Source: Haloarcula vallismortis ATCC 29715
Lineage (GTDB): Archaea > Halobacteriota > Halobacteria > Halobacteriales > Haloarculaceae
Assembly (NCBI RefSeq): GCF_000337775.1
Contig: NZ_AOLQ01000021.1
Location: forward strand, 81,234 to 145,233
Direction: 5' to 3'
DNA length: 64,000 bases
Below, piece after piece: positions 8,354 through 16,906 of this stretch (position 1 is the first letter of the stretch; every line of letters begins with the position of its first letter). The notes beneath the pieces were generated by a model. The model worked only from the letters and a program-made list of their open reading frames with translations, was not told the DNA's origin and made no database searches. The position numbers and the translations under genes are program-made.

Positions 8354-9703
8354 ATGAGCAATCCGGAACTGGATGTCGTTGAGTTTCTGCTGACGGCCAC
8401 TATCTACAGCGAGCGGCGGGACCTTGAGCCGGACGATTTGCCGGCCTCGTACCGGACCGTCTTCTGGAGCGACGGCGAGATCGAACGACCGCTGTCGGTT
8501 ACCAACACAACCGCGAGCGAGGCCACCGGTATCGACCGGCCCTGGGCAGCTATCTCCGGCCTGATGTTCACAGACCGCGACGATTTCTCGGGGAGTATTT
8601 CCATGACGGACCGCGACCTCGCCGAGGAGTGGTTCCTCGAACGGGTCGACGCCTCGGATCTCGAAGACAACCCGGTCCTTGCGAAGGCCTTCGAGGATCA
8701 GGTCGAGGGCGCTGACTACGAGCGGGCCCGCGAGCAGAACCGCCCGTCACGGGCCGACCGTGCGTTCATCGACGCCAAACTGGAGGAGGCGTTCGACACC
8801 GACGACGAGGACGACGAGGAGATGCTCGACCTGGTCGACGTGCGCGCTCCCGAGGAGGTCGAGATGACGCTGGCCGACCTGGTGTTGACCACCGACCAGG
8901 AAGACGAGATCCAGAAAATCGTCAAGGCCATCGAACACCGCGACTACCTCGCCCGCATCGGGCTGCGGGAGATCGGGAAACTGCTCTTTGTCGGGCCGCC
9001 GGGGACCGGCAAGACCAGCGTCGCTCGTGCGCTCGCTCACGACCTCGACCTCCCCTTTGTCGAGGTGAAGCTGTCGATGATTACCAGCCAGTACCTCGGC
9101 GAGACGGCCAAGAACGTCGAGAAGGTGTTCGAGGTCGCAAAGCGACTCTCGCCGTGTATCCTCTTCATGGACGAGTTCGACTTCGTCGCCAAGACGCGTT
9201 CCTCCGACGAACACGCTGCCATCAAGCGGGCCGTCAACACCCTGCTCAAGAGCATCGACGAGATTTCGCTCATCCAGGACGAGGTGTTGCTCATCGGCGC
9301 GACGAACCACCCCGACCAGCTCGACGCCGCCGCCTGGCGGCGCTTCGACGAGATCGTTAACTTCCCGAAGCCCGACAGCGGGATGCGCGCGGACATCCTC
9401 CGCATTGTCACCCAGCAGATGGAGATCGATGACTTCGACCCGGAGACGCTGGCGGAGCTAACCGAGGGACTGACTGGCAGCGACCTCCGACTCGTGCTCC
9501 GTGAGGCCGTCCTCAACGCCCTGACCGAAGAGCGGACCACGCTGACCCAGCAGGATCTTGAGGACGCGATCATCGACTTCGAAGAGCGTGACAATCTGAA
9601 GAACATGGACATGATGGACGGCGACGCCGACGCGCTGGTCGCCGGGAGCGGCGGCTTCTCCGGCGACGGTGGCAGTGATCACGACCACGATCACGACCAC
9701 TGA
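8354..9703 (+). CDS. AAA ATPase with histidine/aspartate-rich tail
   Basis: The 449-residue protein has a unique N-terminal region of about 170 residues, then one AAA module: Walker A GPPGTGKT at 214-221, Walker B ILFMDEFDF at 269-277, a sensor-1 region LLIGATNHP and a sensor-2/lid region SDLRLVLREA. The arginine-finger stretch AAWRRFDEI is present. The module resembles proteasome- and Cdc48-like remodelling ATPases with a single ring. It ends in alternating Asp-His (SDHDHDHDH), a likely metal-binding tail. The ATG at 8354 lies about 30 bases after a TATA-like ACTTATACC, so the 35 upstream codons were dropped. The substrate is unknown. Confidence 0.88.
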   Translation: MSNPELDVVEFLLTATIYSERRDLEPDDLPASYRTVFWSDGEIERPLSVTNTTASEATGIDRPWAAISGLMFTDRDDFSGSISMTDRDLAEEWFLERVDASDLEDNPVLAKAFEDQVEGADYERAREQNRPSRADRAFIDAKLEEAFDTDDEDDEEMLDLVDVRAPEEVEMTLADLVLTTDQEDEIQKIVKAIEHRDYLARIGLREIGKLLFVGPPGTGKTSVARALAHDLDLPFVEVKLSMITSQYLGETAKNVEKVFEVAKRLSPCILFMDEFDFVAKTRSSDEHAAIKRAVNTLLKSIDEISLIQDEVLLIGATNHPDQLDAAAWRRFDEIVNFPKPDSGMRADILRIVTQQMEIDDFDPETLAELTEGLTGSDLRLVLREAVLNALTEERTTLTQQDLEDAIIDFEERDNLKNMDMMDGDADALVAGSGGFSGDGGSDHDHDHDH

Positions 9704-9783
9704 GCGGCCTCCCGTCTAACGACCGCCAGCTATCGTCGCTGTGGCCGATCTACTTATCAACTCAGAAACCATTTGGTGTAGCC

Positions 9784-10059
9784 ATGGCATCCGACGACGT
9801 GTTCACTGAGACAGACGACCCCGCGGAGTCGTGGGTCGACGTTCGCATGACTGACCCCGACGAAGGCGAGTGGGACGTCGACGTGGTTATCGCCGAGAAA
9901 CAGGTCGAGTACGTCGACCTGCGCATCCGGCCGGAGTTACTTGAGGGGTTCTTCGAGTGCCTGTTCGATGACCTTGCGGACGAGCGCGCCCGGTCTCTGC
10001 TGGCGACGACGGTGGAGCGACAGGGCATCGACCCCGCGGACCTAGCCGATAGCCAGTAA
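9784..10059 (+). CDS. Conserved small acidic protein, function unknown
   Basis: The 91-residue protein starts MASDDVFTETDDPAESWVD and is strongly acidic. It has a central beta-rich segment (DVDVVIAEKQVEYVDLRI) and two amphipathic helices (LLEGFFECLFDDLADERA, SLLATTVERQ). A TATA-like CTTATCAAC lies about 30 bases before the ATG. Composition and codon use match the neighbours, so it looks like a real gene. I do not recognise the family. It sits between the AAA ATPase and an MBL-fold gene on the same strand but has its own promoter. Confidence 0.7.
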   Translation: MASDDVFTETDDPAESWVDVRMTDPDEGEWDVDVVIAEKQVEYVDLRIRPELLEGFFECLFDDLADERARSLLATTVERQGIDPADLADSQ

Positions 10060-10103
10060 CGAAAGCGAGGGGCTTAGGCGGGCCGCCCTCCGAAGGACCA
10101 ATA

Positions 10104-10979
10104 ATGGAGGTCACGCTGCTTGGGACCGGCGACACGACGGGGACGCCGACTGTCCAGTGCGACTGTAACACGTGCGAACGGGCACGCGACCCCGACGAGA
10201 AACTCCGGGCCCGCGTTCGCGAGCGCGGCATCGACCCGACTGGCGGCGTCGAACGGTCGCGCTTCTCCGTCGCCGTGGCGAACGGCGAAACCGGGGAGTC
10301 GCTACTCATCGACCTGAGCCCGGATTTCCGCCACCAGTTCCTCCGCGAGTCGGTCCCGCTGCCGGACGCGGCTATCGTCACGCACGTCCACTTCGACCAC
10401 CTCGACGGCCTCGGCAACGCCTACCGACTGTTCGATGAACTGCCAGTCCACGCCGCCGACGAGACCGATCCGGTGACCGGCGAGAGCGTCGCCGAGGGTA
10501 TCCGGAGTCGCTATGAGTACCTCGATACGGTGTCGGTCCACGCACAGACCCCGTTCGAGCCATTCACTATCGCCGGCTTCGAGGTGACGCTGGTCCCGGT
10601 CACGCACCCGCCGTTGCTGTGTTACGGCCTGCGCATCGAGGAGCCACAGACTGGGGCGGTGCTGTCGATCTCCGGGGACACCTGCTACGACGTGCCCGAC
10701 CGCTCGAAAGCCGTGCTGACCGGGGCCGACCTCGCACTCGTCGAGGGCATCGTCCATCCGGAGGCCTGCGAGTACCACCCGAAAGGTGGCGACCACTTCA
10801 CCGATGACGGTGTCCCGCGGACCTTCGGCACGAAACATATGACTCTGCCCGGCGCGCGGGACTTCGCCGAAGACATCGACGCCGACGACTATCGTATCGT
10901 CCACACTGCCCACTATGTCCCTGCGGACCGAGCCTTCGCCGACGACATCGGGCTCGACGGCGAGCGATTCACGCTCTAA
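10104..10979 (+). CDS. MBL-fold metallohydrolase, PhnP-like
   Basis: The 291-residue protein begins MEVTLLGTGDTTGTPTVQCD with a CDCNTC cysteine motif, as in PhnP and related phosphodiesterases that bind a third metal near the N-terminus. The metal motif THVHFDHLDG follows, then VTHPPLLCYG, SGDTCYD and a late HTAHYV. This set matches the PhnP / tRNase Z-like branch of MBL hydrolases. It probably cleaves a small cyclic phosphodiester or related substrate, but no phn genes are nearby. It is single-copy within a run of plus-strand genes. Confidence 0.82.
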   Translation: MEVTLLGTGDTTGTPTVQCDCNTCERARDPDEKLRARVRERGIDPTGGVERSRFSVAVANGETGESLLIDLSPDFRHQFLRESVPLPDAAIVTHVHFDHLDGLGNAYRLFDELPVHAADETDPVTGESVAEGIRSRYEYLDTVSVHAQTPFEPFTIAGFEVTLVPVTHPPLLCYGLRIEEPQTGAVLSISGDTCYDVPDRSKAVLTGADLALVEGIVHPEACEYHPKGGDHFTDDGVPRTFGTKHMTLPGARDFAEDIDADDYRIVHTAHYVPADRAFADDIGLDGERFTL

Positions 10980-11041
10980 TGCCCCGTTCGGCTCCGTGAA
11001 ACAGGCCGTAGCTTATAGGCACTGGCGAATGATCCGACTGT

Positions 11042-11338
11042 ATGGACAGGCGTGGCATCGCGGAGGTCGGTGGGCTGTCGCTGGCCGGCGGCGTTCTCGC
11101 AATCACCGCCCAGCAGATCATCGCGAGCAGTATCGACTGGGTGCTTGTGGTGGGACTGGCGGCCTGTGTCGGTATCGCGGCCGCGGCGAACTACCAAGCC
11201 AGAACGAAACACGCAGCCCAGGTCGCCACCGAGGCACCGGCGGTGACCGAAGACAACTATGAACAGCACGGCCGCCCGACCGCGGGCGACGGTGGCGTCC
11301 CGGCCGATGACGCGTCCGCAACGAACAACGACCGGTAG
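11042..11338 (+). CDS. Small membrane protein, two helices, function unknown
   Basis: The 98-residue protein has two hydrophobic stretches (LSLAGGVLAITAQQIIAS, WVLVVGLAACVGIAAAANY) followed by a polar acidic tail of about 45 residues with Gly, Asp and Asn. This is a common layout for haloarchaeal membrane anchors with a cytoplasmic tail. The start ATG gives a clean N-terminus. It is convergent with the DUF5787-like gene. No family was recognised. Confidence 0.65.
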   Translation: MDRRGIAEVGGLSLAGGVLAITAQQIIASSIDWVLVVGLAACVGIAAAANYQARTKHAAQVATEAPAVTEDNYEQHGRPTAGDGGVPADDASATNNDR

Positions 11339-11357
11339 CCTTGCCGACTCCTCGCGG

Positions 11358-12335
11358 CTACCCGAACCGATCTAGTCCCGACTGGCGACGCTGGCGGCCG
11401 TCAGGGTCCGCTCGCCACGGCGTTCGCTCGGCCCGGAGCGACTCGCCGTCGATAGCTGGTGGGTCGGCTGCCTCGTACCCGCCGCAGTCCGGGCTGCATT
11501 CGTCGCTCTCGCGGACCGCGCGGTCCTTCCACTCACAGTACGGAATCCCATCGTCGTCGGGCAAACAGCGGTCACACGCCGGGTAGTCGAAGCTTCTCCA
11601 CCCCTTGCCGTAGGCCCGCTCGGCCAGTTGCCGGCGCGCACGCCCCTTCTCCGCGGCGCTGACTACGCGCACATCCGTCTGGACCGGGCGCTCTTCGAGG
11701 AGTTCGATAGCGGCGTCGTCTGTCGGCAGTTGTGTCGCCGCTCGGCGGATGTCTATCTTCCCGCTGTCAGGGTCGAACCGCCAGACACCGACCTCCTCGG
11801 GAATCCGGTTGAGGTGGGCGCCGGTGACGTAGGAGGCCGTCGCCAGCACGACGCGGTCGGCGAGCGCCAGCGACACGTCGGTCCGCAACTGTGATTCCAG
11901 ATCGCCGGGCCGGCCGAGGTCGGGCTTGTTCTCGATAGCCAGAATGCCGTCGAACCAGTCGGGATATCGCGCCGTCTGGCGGACGTAGGTCCGGCCGCCG
12001 CGGCGCTCGCGCTCGAAAAAGCCTCGCTCGACAGCCAGTTCGACGGCCCGCTCGGCGCGGTCGGGATGGCAGTCGAAGGCGTCTTTCCAGTACCGGGCGC
12101 GGCCCGGGCCGACGCTACTTTCGATTGCCGCCGTCGGTAACGGCCTGGGAGTGATGGCTGCTCGCTCGTCGAACTCCGGGCCCGGCTCGACGACGACGGT
12201 GTCGAGGACGCGCCGGCCGTGGACGGCCCCGCCCAGCTGGCGGCTCACTATCCGGCCCTCGCGTTCGAGGTGGGCACACAGCGCCAGTTCGAAGTCGAAC
12301 TCCCGCACGACCGGAGGCAGGGCTGGGACGGCCAA
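11358..12335 (-). CDS. DUF5787-like protein with PD-(D/E)XK nuclease-like core and cysteine-rich end
   Basis: The 325-residue protein matches the haloarchaeal DUF5787 family as I recall it. The core reads YPDWFDGILAIENKPDLG (D129, E135, K137), which fits the D...(E/D)xK motif of PD-(D/E)XK nucleases, followed by LESQLRTDV and ADRVVLAT, the helix and strand that usually come next. Cysteines C254, C257, C267, C280 and C284 cluster near the C-terminus and one more, C20, lies near the N-terminus. That split is reminiscent of Cas4/AddB nucleases, whose Fe-S cluster joins one early and three late cysteines. Nuclease activity is inference. It is followed on the same strand by nothing until the convergent stop at 11338, and a 58-residue membrane gene lies directly upstream. 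Confidence 0.7.
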   Translation of the reverse strand: MAVPALPPVVREFDFELALCAHLEREGRIVSRQLGGAVHGRRVLDTVVVEPGPEFDERAAITPRPLPTAAIESSVGPGRARYWKDAFDCHPDRAERAVELAVERGFFERERRGGRTYVRQTARYPDWFDGILAIENKPDLGRPGDLESQLRTDVSLALADRVVLATASYVTGAHLNRIPEEVGVWRFDPDSGKIDIRRAATQLPTDDAAIELLEERPVQTDVRVVSAAEKGRARRQLAERAYGKGWRSFDYPACDRCLPDDDGIPYCEWKDRAVRESDECSPDCGGYEAADPPAIDGESLRAERTPWRADPDGRQRRQSGLDRFG

Positions 12336-12350
12336 AAGCCCCGCGCCCGG

Positions 12351-12527
12351 TTACCGGGTAGCGACAACGAAACACGTCAGCGCCGCTAGCGCGAGGACCA
12401 GACTCTGTGAGAGTATCGTCAGCAACCCGAGATATGCAGTCAGAACTCCGAGGAGGGAACGAACGCTCAGCGGTGGGTACGTCGGCCGGTACAGCTCGGG
12501 ATCGGCGTAGGGCGCGGGTTGGTACAT
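12351..12527 (-). CDS. Small membrane protein (58 aa)
   Basis: The ORF reads MYQPAPYADPELYRPTYPPL and then a long hydrophobic stretch (LGVLTAYLGLLTILSQSLVL, then ALAALTCFVVATR) that could form one long or two short membrane helices. It ends 15 bases before the DUF5787-like gene, so the two may be cotranscribed. A longer ORF from 12653 adds basic residues from non-coding sequence and was rejected. Function is unknown. Confidence 0.55.
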   Translation of the reverse strand: MYQPAPYADPELYRPTYPPLSVRSLLGVLTAYLGLLTILSQSLVLALAALTCFVVATR

Positions 12528-12677
12528 TACAGTAAGACGGTGGTCCCGAAACGCGATAAGCATAATCTGAATGATATTTCTGTGGAGAGCGCGTCTGAGC
12601 GCTCTCCTGAAGACGATTTCAGTCAGCGAGAAAACAGCTCGCCGGCACAGCACCGACCGAATATTCGGCGGGTCGGC

Positions 12678-13565
12678 TCAGTGCTCGCAGGCCTGTCGCT
12701 CGAACTCGACCGGCTGGAGCGCCCCGTCCAGATAGGCAGTCAGTTCCGCCTCGGCCAGCGGAATCCGGACCGCGAGTCGCCACGGGTCGGTGTCCTCGAC
12801 GGTGGTGTACTGGTCGTCGACACACCAGGGAAGCGTCCAGTAGGGCCGACTCGACAGGTCGACGCCGTGGTCGTCGTAGAACGCTGCGACGCGGGAGTCG
12901 TCCAGAAGCGTCAGGCCGACGGGTGAACAGAGTTCGTGGCGACACTGTTCACAGACGAACTCGGCTCGAATCGACACGTCGAGACAGCAGTCGCCATCAC
13001 GAGATATCTCTGTCCCCATCCGGCCGGCGCAGTCGGGGCAGACGCCGTCGGCGGCCAGACAGTGGAGGTGCCGCACCCGCTCGGCGAAGGCCGTTGCGAC
13101 TTCTGCCGGCGTCCGGTCGACCAGACCCCCCGGCGGGAACGGGTACTCGCCGTGGGCCTTCCCGCAGTCCTCACAGCCGATGGCGAACTGCTCGTCGGCG
13201 TACTCGGCCAGCAGGCCGCCGCCACACCGCGTACAGGCTCCCGTCACCGGAAACGGCTCGACATCGGGGGTCCGCGTGAACGTTCCTGCCCGCACCGCGC
13301 GGATGACCTGTGCTCCGGCGTGCCGGAGGTCGTACCCAGCCGAACTCTGGCTGACGAACTGGTCGGTGAGTTCCTGCAGATGATAGTTGAACTGCCCGCT
13401 ATCGGCCAGTTCCACGGCATCGAACAGCTCCGAGAAGCGAACCGGTCGGTCGTCTGCGCGCCACAGCGCCTCGAGGATGTCCAGACGCGTCTCACTCGCA
13501 ATGACCGAGAACGCTGTCGCCGGAGCGATGTCGGCATCAGTTTCGGGGGACTCATCGGCTCGCAT
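12678..13565 (-). CDS. Winged-helix (ArsR-like) regulator with zinc-ribbon domains
   Basis: The 295-residue protein begins with a winged-helix domain: FSVIASETRLDILEALWRAD, then RFSELFDAVELADSGQFNYH, a match to ArsR-like haloarchaeal transcription factors. The second half holds cysteine pairs CTRCGG, CEDCG, CPDCAG and CEQCRHELC, suggesting two zinc ribbons. It probably binds DNA and senses or is stabilised by zinc; the target is unknown. The ATG at 13565 is preferred to the one at 13625, since the latter overlaps a perfect 10-base palindrome (13614-13623) that looks like promoter DNA. Confidence 0.78.
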   Translation of the reverse strand: MRADESPETDADIAPATAFSVIASETRLDILEALWRADDRPVRFSELFDAVELADSGQFNYHLQELTDQFVSQSSAGYDLRHAGAQVIRAVRAGTFTRTPDVEPFPVTGACTRCGGGLLAEYADEQFAIGCEDCGKAHGEYPFPPGGLVDRTPAEVATAFAERVRHLHCLAADGVCPDCAGRMGTEISRDGDCCLDVSIRAEFVCEQCRHELCSPVGLTLLDDSRVAAFYDDHGVDLSSRPYWTLPWCVDDQYTTVEDTDPWRLAVRIPLAEAELTAYLDGALQPVEFERQACEH

Positions 13566-13913
13566 CGTACACGAACGTTTCGCCCTGGGAACAAAAGCGT
13601 TCACAGAAATACAGTTACGTAACACTTCTGAGAGGTGTGGACTGTCGCCCGCGCTTGCCTCGGCGGCGGACTCTCCGTCACCAAACTGAATCTATCACAA
13701 TGGCGACTGCCGGCGTGACATCCGACCCGTCCAGTCCGTCGCTTGCGCTCGGCGACAGGGGTCGCGTCGCTATACCACGGGCGATACCGGGCAATACGGT
13801 GACGTTGTCGCCGTCAGTAGGGACCAGATTGGCGACTGAACCGGGTTCGGCGGGGCGCAAACAGTAGGTTTATCAGTTGCACGCGGCGAAACTCCACCAA
13901 GATTACTCTCGAA
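13566..13913. other. Divergent intergenic region with a palindrome
   Basis: This 348-base stretch separates the winged-helix regulator from aIF2 gamma. It holds the perfect palindrome GTTACGTAAC (13614-13623), about 50 bases upstream of the regulator start, and a TATA-like GGTTTATCAG near 13868, about 40 bases before the aIF2 gamma start. A plus-strand ORF (13637-13867) is present but its Pro/Ser/Arg composition looks non-coding. I see no other gene. Confidence 0.5.
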
Positions 13914-15143
13914 ATGACATCGAACAAACAACCGGAGGTGAACATCGGACTCGTCGGGCACGTCGACCACGGAAAGACGACGCTCGTACAGGCGCTGTCC
14001 GGCGAATGGACCGACCAGCACTCCGAGGAGATGAAACGCGGTATCTCTATCCGACTCGGCTACGCCGACGCGACGTTCCGTCGCTGCCCGGAGGCCGAGG
14101 AGCCGGAGGCCTTTACCGTCGACGAGCACTGCGACGACCACGACGTCGACACCGACCACCTCCGGACGGTGTCGTTCGTGGACGCGCCCGGCCACGAGAC
14201 GCTAATGGCGACCATGCTCTCCGGCGCGGCCATCATGGACGGGGCCGTCCTCGTCATCTCGGCCACTGAGCCCGTCCCGCAGGCCCAGACCGAGGAGCAC
14301 CTGAGCGCGCTCGACATCATCGGTATCGACAACATCGTCATCGCCCAGAACAAGGTCGACCTCGTCGACGAGGACCGGGCGATGCAGAACTACGAGCAGA
14401 TCCAGGAGTTCGTCGAAGGTACCGTCGCTGAGGGTGCACCTATCGTCCCGATCAGCGCGGGCCAGGAAGCCAACATCGACCTGCTCATCGAGGCCATCCA
14501 GTCCGAGATCCCGACGCCGGAACGGGACCCCGACGAGGACGCCCGCATGATGGTTGCACGGTCGTTCGACATCAACCGCCCGGGGACGACCTGGGAGGAC
14601 CTGATGGGCGGCGTGCTCGGCGGGTCGCTCGTCGGCGGTCAACTCGACGTCGACGACGAGATCGAACTCCGCCCTGGCCGTGAGGTCGAGGAAGGCGGGC
14701 AGACGGAGTGGCAGCCCGTGACGACGACGGTCCGCTCGTTGCAGTCCGGCGGCGACTTCGTGGACACGGTCACGCCCGGTGGCCTGCTCGGCGTCGGGAC
14801 CGGTCTCGACCCCGCAATCACGAAAGGCGACGCGCTCGCCGGCCAGGTCGCCGGCCCGCCCGGCAGCCTCCCGCCGGTCCACGAGACGTTCACGATGGAC
14901 GTGGACCTGCTCGAGCGCATCGTCGGTGACGACGGCGGCGAGGTCGACGAGATTTCGACCGGCGAACCGCTCATGTTGACTATCGGCACCGCTACTACGG
15001 TCGGCTCGGTCACGAGCGCGCGCGACGACGAATGTGAAGTCGCGCTCAAGCGCCCGGTCTGTGCGGCGTCGGGCTCGAAGATCGCCATCAACCGCCGTGT
15101 CGGCGCTCGGTGGCGGCTCATCGGCGTCGGCACGCTGCGGTGA
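13914..15143 (+). CDS. eif2g: Translation initiation factor aIF2, gamma subunit
   Basis: The 409-residue GTPase starts with [16 protein letters not shown] (G1), has [22 protein letters not shown] (G3), AQNKVDLVD (G4, NKxD) and the beta-barrel domains II and III. The cysteine pair of the insertion seen in other archaea is reduced here ([12 protein letters not shown]). As part of the aIF2 heterotrimer it delivers initiator Met-tRNA to the small subunit. Its stop codon shares one base with the next start, so it heads the operon with the PIN, Rpo7, Spt4 and kinase genes, an order usual in haloarchaea. Confidence 0.97.
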   Translation: MTSNKQPEVNIGLVGHVDHGKTTLVQALSGEWTDQHSEEMKRGISIRLGYADATFRRCPEAEEPEAFTVDEHCDDHDVDTDHLRTVSFVDAPGHETLMATMLSGAAIMDGAVLVISATEPVPQAQTEEHLSALDIIGIDNIVIAQNKVDLVDEDRAMQNYEQIQEFVEGTVAEGAPIVPISAGQEANIDLLIEAIQSEIPTPERDPDEDARMMVARSFDINRPGTTWEDLMGGVLGGSLVGGQLDVDDEIELRPGREVEEGGQTEWQPVTTTVRSLQSGGDFVDTVTPGGLLGVGTGLDPAITKGDALAGQVAGPPGSLPPVHETFTMDVDLLERIVGDDGGEVDEISTGEPLMLTIGTATTVGSVTSARDDECEVALKRPVCAASGSKIAINRRVGARWRLIGVGTLR

Positions 15144-15520
15144 TGATCGTGCTCGACACGAACGCGCTGATGATGCCGGTCGAATGCAACGTCCGACTGT
15201 TCGAGGAACTCGACAGGGTGCTCCCGGACGCGACAGAGTACGTCGCGCCCACCGCCGTCCGCGACGAGCTGGTGAAACTGGCCGACGGGGCCGGCGCGGA
15301 AGCGACCGCCGCCTCGGTCGGGCAGGACCTGCTCGACCGCTGTACGGTCCGGGAGACGACGGCGGACTACGCGGACGACGCTGTCCTCGAACTGGCACAG
15401 ACGGACGATGCAACGCACGCGGTCACGAACGACAACCCCCTCAAACGACGCCTGCTGGACGCGGGCGTTCCAGTAATTAGTTTAAGGGGCGGGAACAAAC
15501 TGGGTATCACTCAACCATAA
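15143..15520 (+). CDS. PIN-domain ribonuclease, Fcf1/Utp24-like
   Basis: The 125-residue protein starts [20 protein letters not shown], with the first PIN aspartate in VLDTN, then FEELDRVL, and later TDDATHAVTNDNPLKRRL, whose Asp residues complete the acidic metal site, and VPVISLRGGNKL. It resembles the VapC9/Fcf1 group involved in rRNA processing rather than toxin-antitoxin toxins, and no antitoxin gene lies nearby. Its start overlaps the aIF2 gamma stop by one base, so it is translated from the same mRNA. Its place in a translation/transcription operon supports an RNA-processing role. Confidence 0.9.
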   Translation: MIVLDTNALMMPVECNVRLFEELDRVLPDATEYVAPTAVRDELVKLADGAGAEATAASVGQDLLDRCTVRETTADYADDAVLELAQTDDATHAVTNDNPLKRRLLDAGVPVISLRGGNKLGITQP

Positions 15521-15523
15521 CAC

Positions 15524-16102
15524 ATGTATAAACGGGTACGCCTACGCGATACGGTCGAAGTCCCGCCACGCTTTCTGGCGGAGGTCAGTCCGGGGCTGGT
15601 CAAACGGCTCCTGCAAGAGAAGCTCGAAGGTCGAATGGACGAGGACGTCGGCAGCGTCGTCTCCGTCATCGAGGTCCACGACATCGGCACCGGCGCCGTG
15701 TTGCCGAACAAGCCCGGCGTCTACTACGAGGCCGAGTTCGACGCCCTCACGTTCGACCCACAGATGCAGGAAGTGGTCGACGGCGAGGTCGTCGAGGTCG
15801 TCAACTTCGGGGCCTTCATCGGCATCGGGCCGGTCGATGGCCTGCTCCACGTCTCCCAGATCTCCGACGAGTATCTGGCCTACGACGAGGAGAACCAGCA
15901 ACTGGCCTCCAGAGAGTCCAACCGCACGCTCACCGTCGGCGACGCCGTCCGGGCGCGCATCGTCACGAAGAGCATCGACGAGCGCAACCCACGGGACTCC
16001 AAGATCGGCCTGACGGCGAAACAGGTCGGCCTGGGCAAGCACGGCTGGCTCCAGGAGGAGCGCGAGCGCCGCGAGGGCACGGCGGAAGCCGGTGATAGCT
16101 GA
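15524..16102 (+). CDS. rpo7: DNA-directed RNA polymerase subunit Rpo7 (E')
   Basis: The 192-residue protein begins MYKRVRLRDTVEVPPRFLAE and includes the RNP-like tip domain (YYEAEFDALTFDP) and an S1-type OB fold with VVNFGAFIGIGPVDGLLHVS. It forms the Rpo4/Rpo7 stalk of archaeal RNA polymerase, which helps open promoters and binds nascent RNA. The acidic C-terminal tail (EERERREGTAEAGDS) is a halophile addition. It lies three bases after the PIN gene and overlaps the Spt4 gene by one base. Confidence 0.97.
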   Translation: MYKRVRLRDTVEVPPRFLAEVSPGLVKRLLQEKLEGRMDEDVGSVVSVIEVHDIGTGAVLPNKPGVYYEAEFDALTFDPQMQEVVDGEVVEVVNFGAFIGIGPVDGLLHVSQISDEYLAYDEENQQLASRESNRTLTVGDAVRARIVTKSIDERNPRDSKIGLTAKQVGLGKHGWLQEERERREGTAEAGDS

Positions 16103-16299
16103 TGGCGGACCGACTCGTCTGTCGCGACTGTCACCGCGTCCAGGGCGCGGAGATCGAAAGCCAGTGTGAGGCCTGTGGCGGCACCGCACTGACAGAGGAC
16201 TGGGCCGGCTACGTCGTCATCGCGCATCCGGAGCGCTCCGACATCGCCGAGGAGATGGAAGTGACCGAGCCGGGCAAGTACGCGCTGAAAGTCCGCTAA
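16102..16299 (+). CDS. spt4: Transcription elongation factor Spt4 (RpoE'')
   Basis: The 65-residue protein has the four-cysteine zinc site CRDC...CEAC (MADRLVCRDCHRVQ, then QCEACGG) and the conserved DWAGYVVIAHPERSDIAEEM. It pairs with Spt5 to close the polymerase clamp and promote processivity. The start overlaps the end of Rpo7 by one base, and the gene is followed by the dephospho-CoA kinase one base later, so the operon is tightly packed. Confidence 0.97.
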   Translation: MADRLVCRDCHRVQGAEIESQCEACGGTALTEDWAGYVVIAHPERSDIAEEMEVTEPGKYALKVR

Positions 16300-16300
16300 C

Positions 16301-16846
16301 GTGTCCGCCGTCGTTCTCGAACTCCCGAGTGACCTCCGGCACGAGCTGAAAGAGCCGCTCGGAGAGATTTACACCGATACAGCGGCGCTGCTCGCCGACG
16401 CCGGCGACCCAATCATCGCCGTCGGCGACATGGTCACGTACCACCTTATCGAGGCCGGACGGGTGCCTGACCTCGCGCTGGTCGACGAACGAACCAAACG
16501 CTCGGCCGTCGACGCGGACGTGGCGGCGACAATCAACGGTTTCGACCGGACGCGGGCGGTGGCGAACCCGGCCGCGACACTCACCGCGGAACTGCTTGCT
16601 GCGCTCAGGGAGGGTATCGACAACGACGAAACCACGCTTCTGGATGTCGAGGGTGAGGAGGACCTCGCCACACTCCCCGCAGTGCTCGCCGCGCCGGCCG
16701 GGGCCAGCGTGGTGTACGGGCAGCCGGACGAGGGGATGGTGCTGGCGGACTGCGGCGAGGCGGCGCGGGACCGGGACCGGGTCCGGTCGCTGCTGGAGCG
16801 GATGGACGGCGATACCGAGAGGGCGTTCGACCTGGTCTCCGTGTAG
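16301..16846 (+). CDS. GTP-dependent dephospho-CoA kinase (DUF359)
   Basis: The 181-residue protein starts at a GTG and carries the DUF359 signature: GDMVTYHLIEAGRVPDLALV, then DERTKRSAV, NPAATLT, and EEDLATLPAV followed by VVYGQPDEGMVL. This family performs the last step of CoA synthesis in archaea, phosphorylating dephospho-CoA with GTP. It is the last cistron of the aIF2 gamma-Rpo7-Spt4 operon in many euryarchaea. The next ATG in frame lies far downstream, so the GTG is supported. Confidence 0.93.
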   Translation: MSAVVLELPSDLRHELKEPLGEIYTDTAALLADAGDPIIAVGDMVTYHLIEAGRVPDLALVDERTKRSAVDADVAATINGFDRTRAVANPAATLTAELLAALREGIDNDETTLLDVEGEEDLATLPAVLAAPAGASVVYGQPDEGMVLADCGEAARDRDRVRSLLERMDGDTERAFDLVSV

Positions 16847-16906
16847 CGTTTCGTTCTGACGTACGGGCGTTCGTGTGGCCTCCGAATTGAATCGCGGGGC
16901 TTTCGG

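Noticed and set aside
13637..13867. Plus-strand ORF of 76 residues
   Set aside because: Rich in Arg, Ser and Pro with no recognisable motif; lies in promoter DNA.
15143..15520. PIN gene as a VapC toxin
   Set aside because: No antitoxin gene is adjacent and it lies in a translation/transcription operon.
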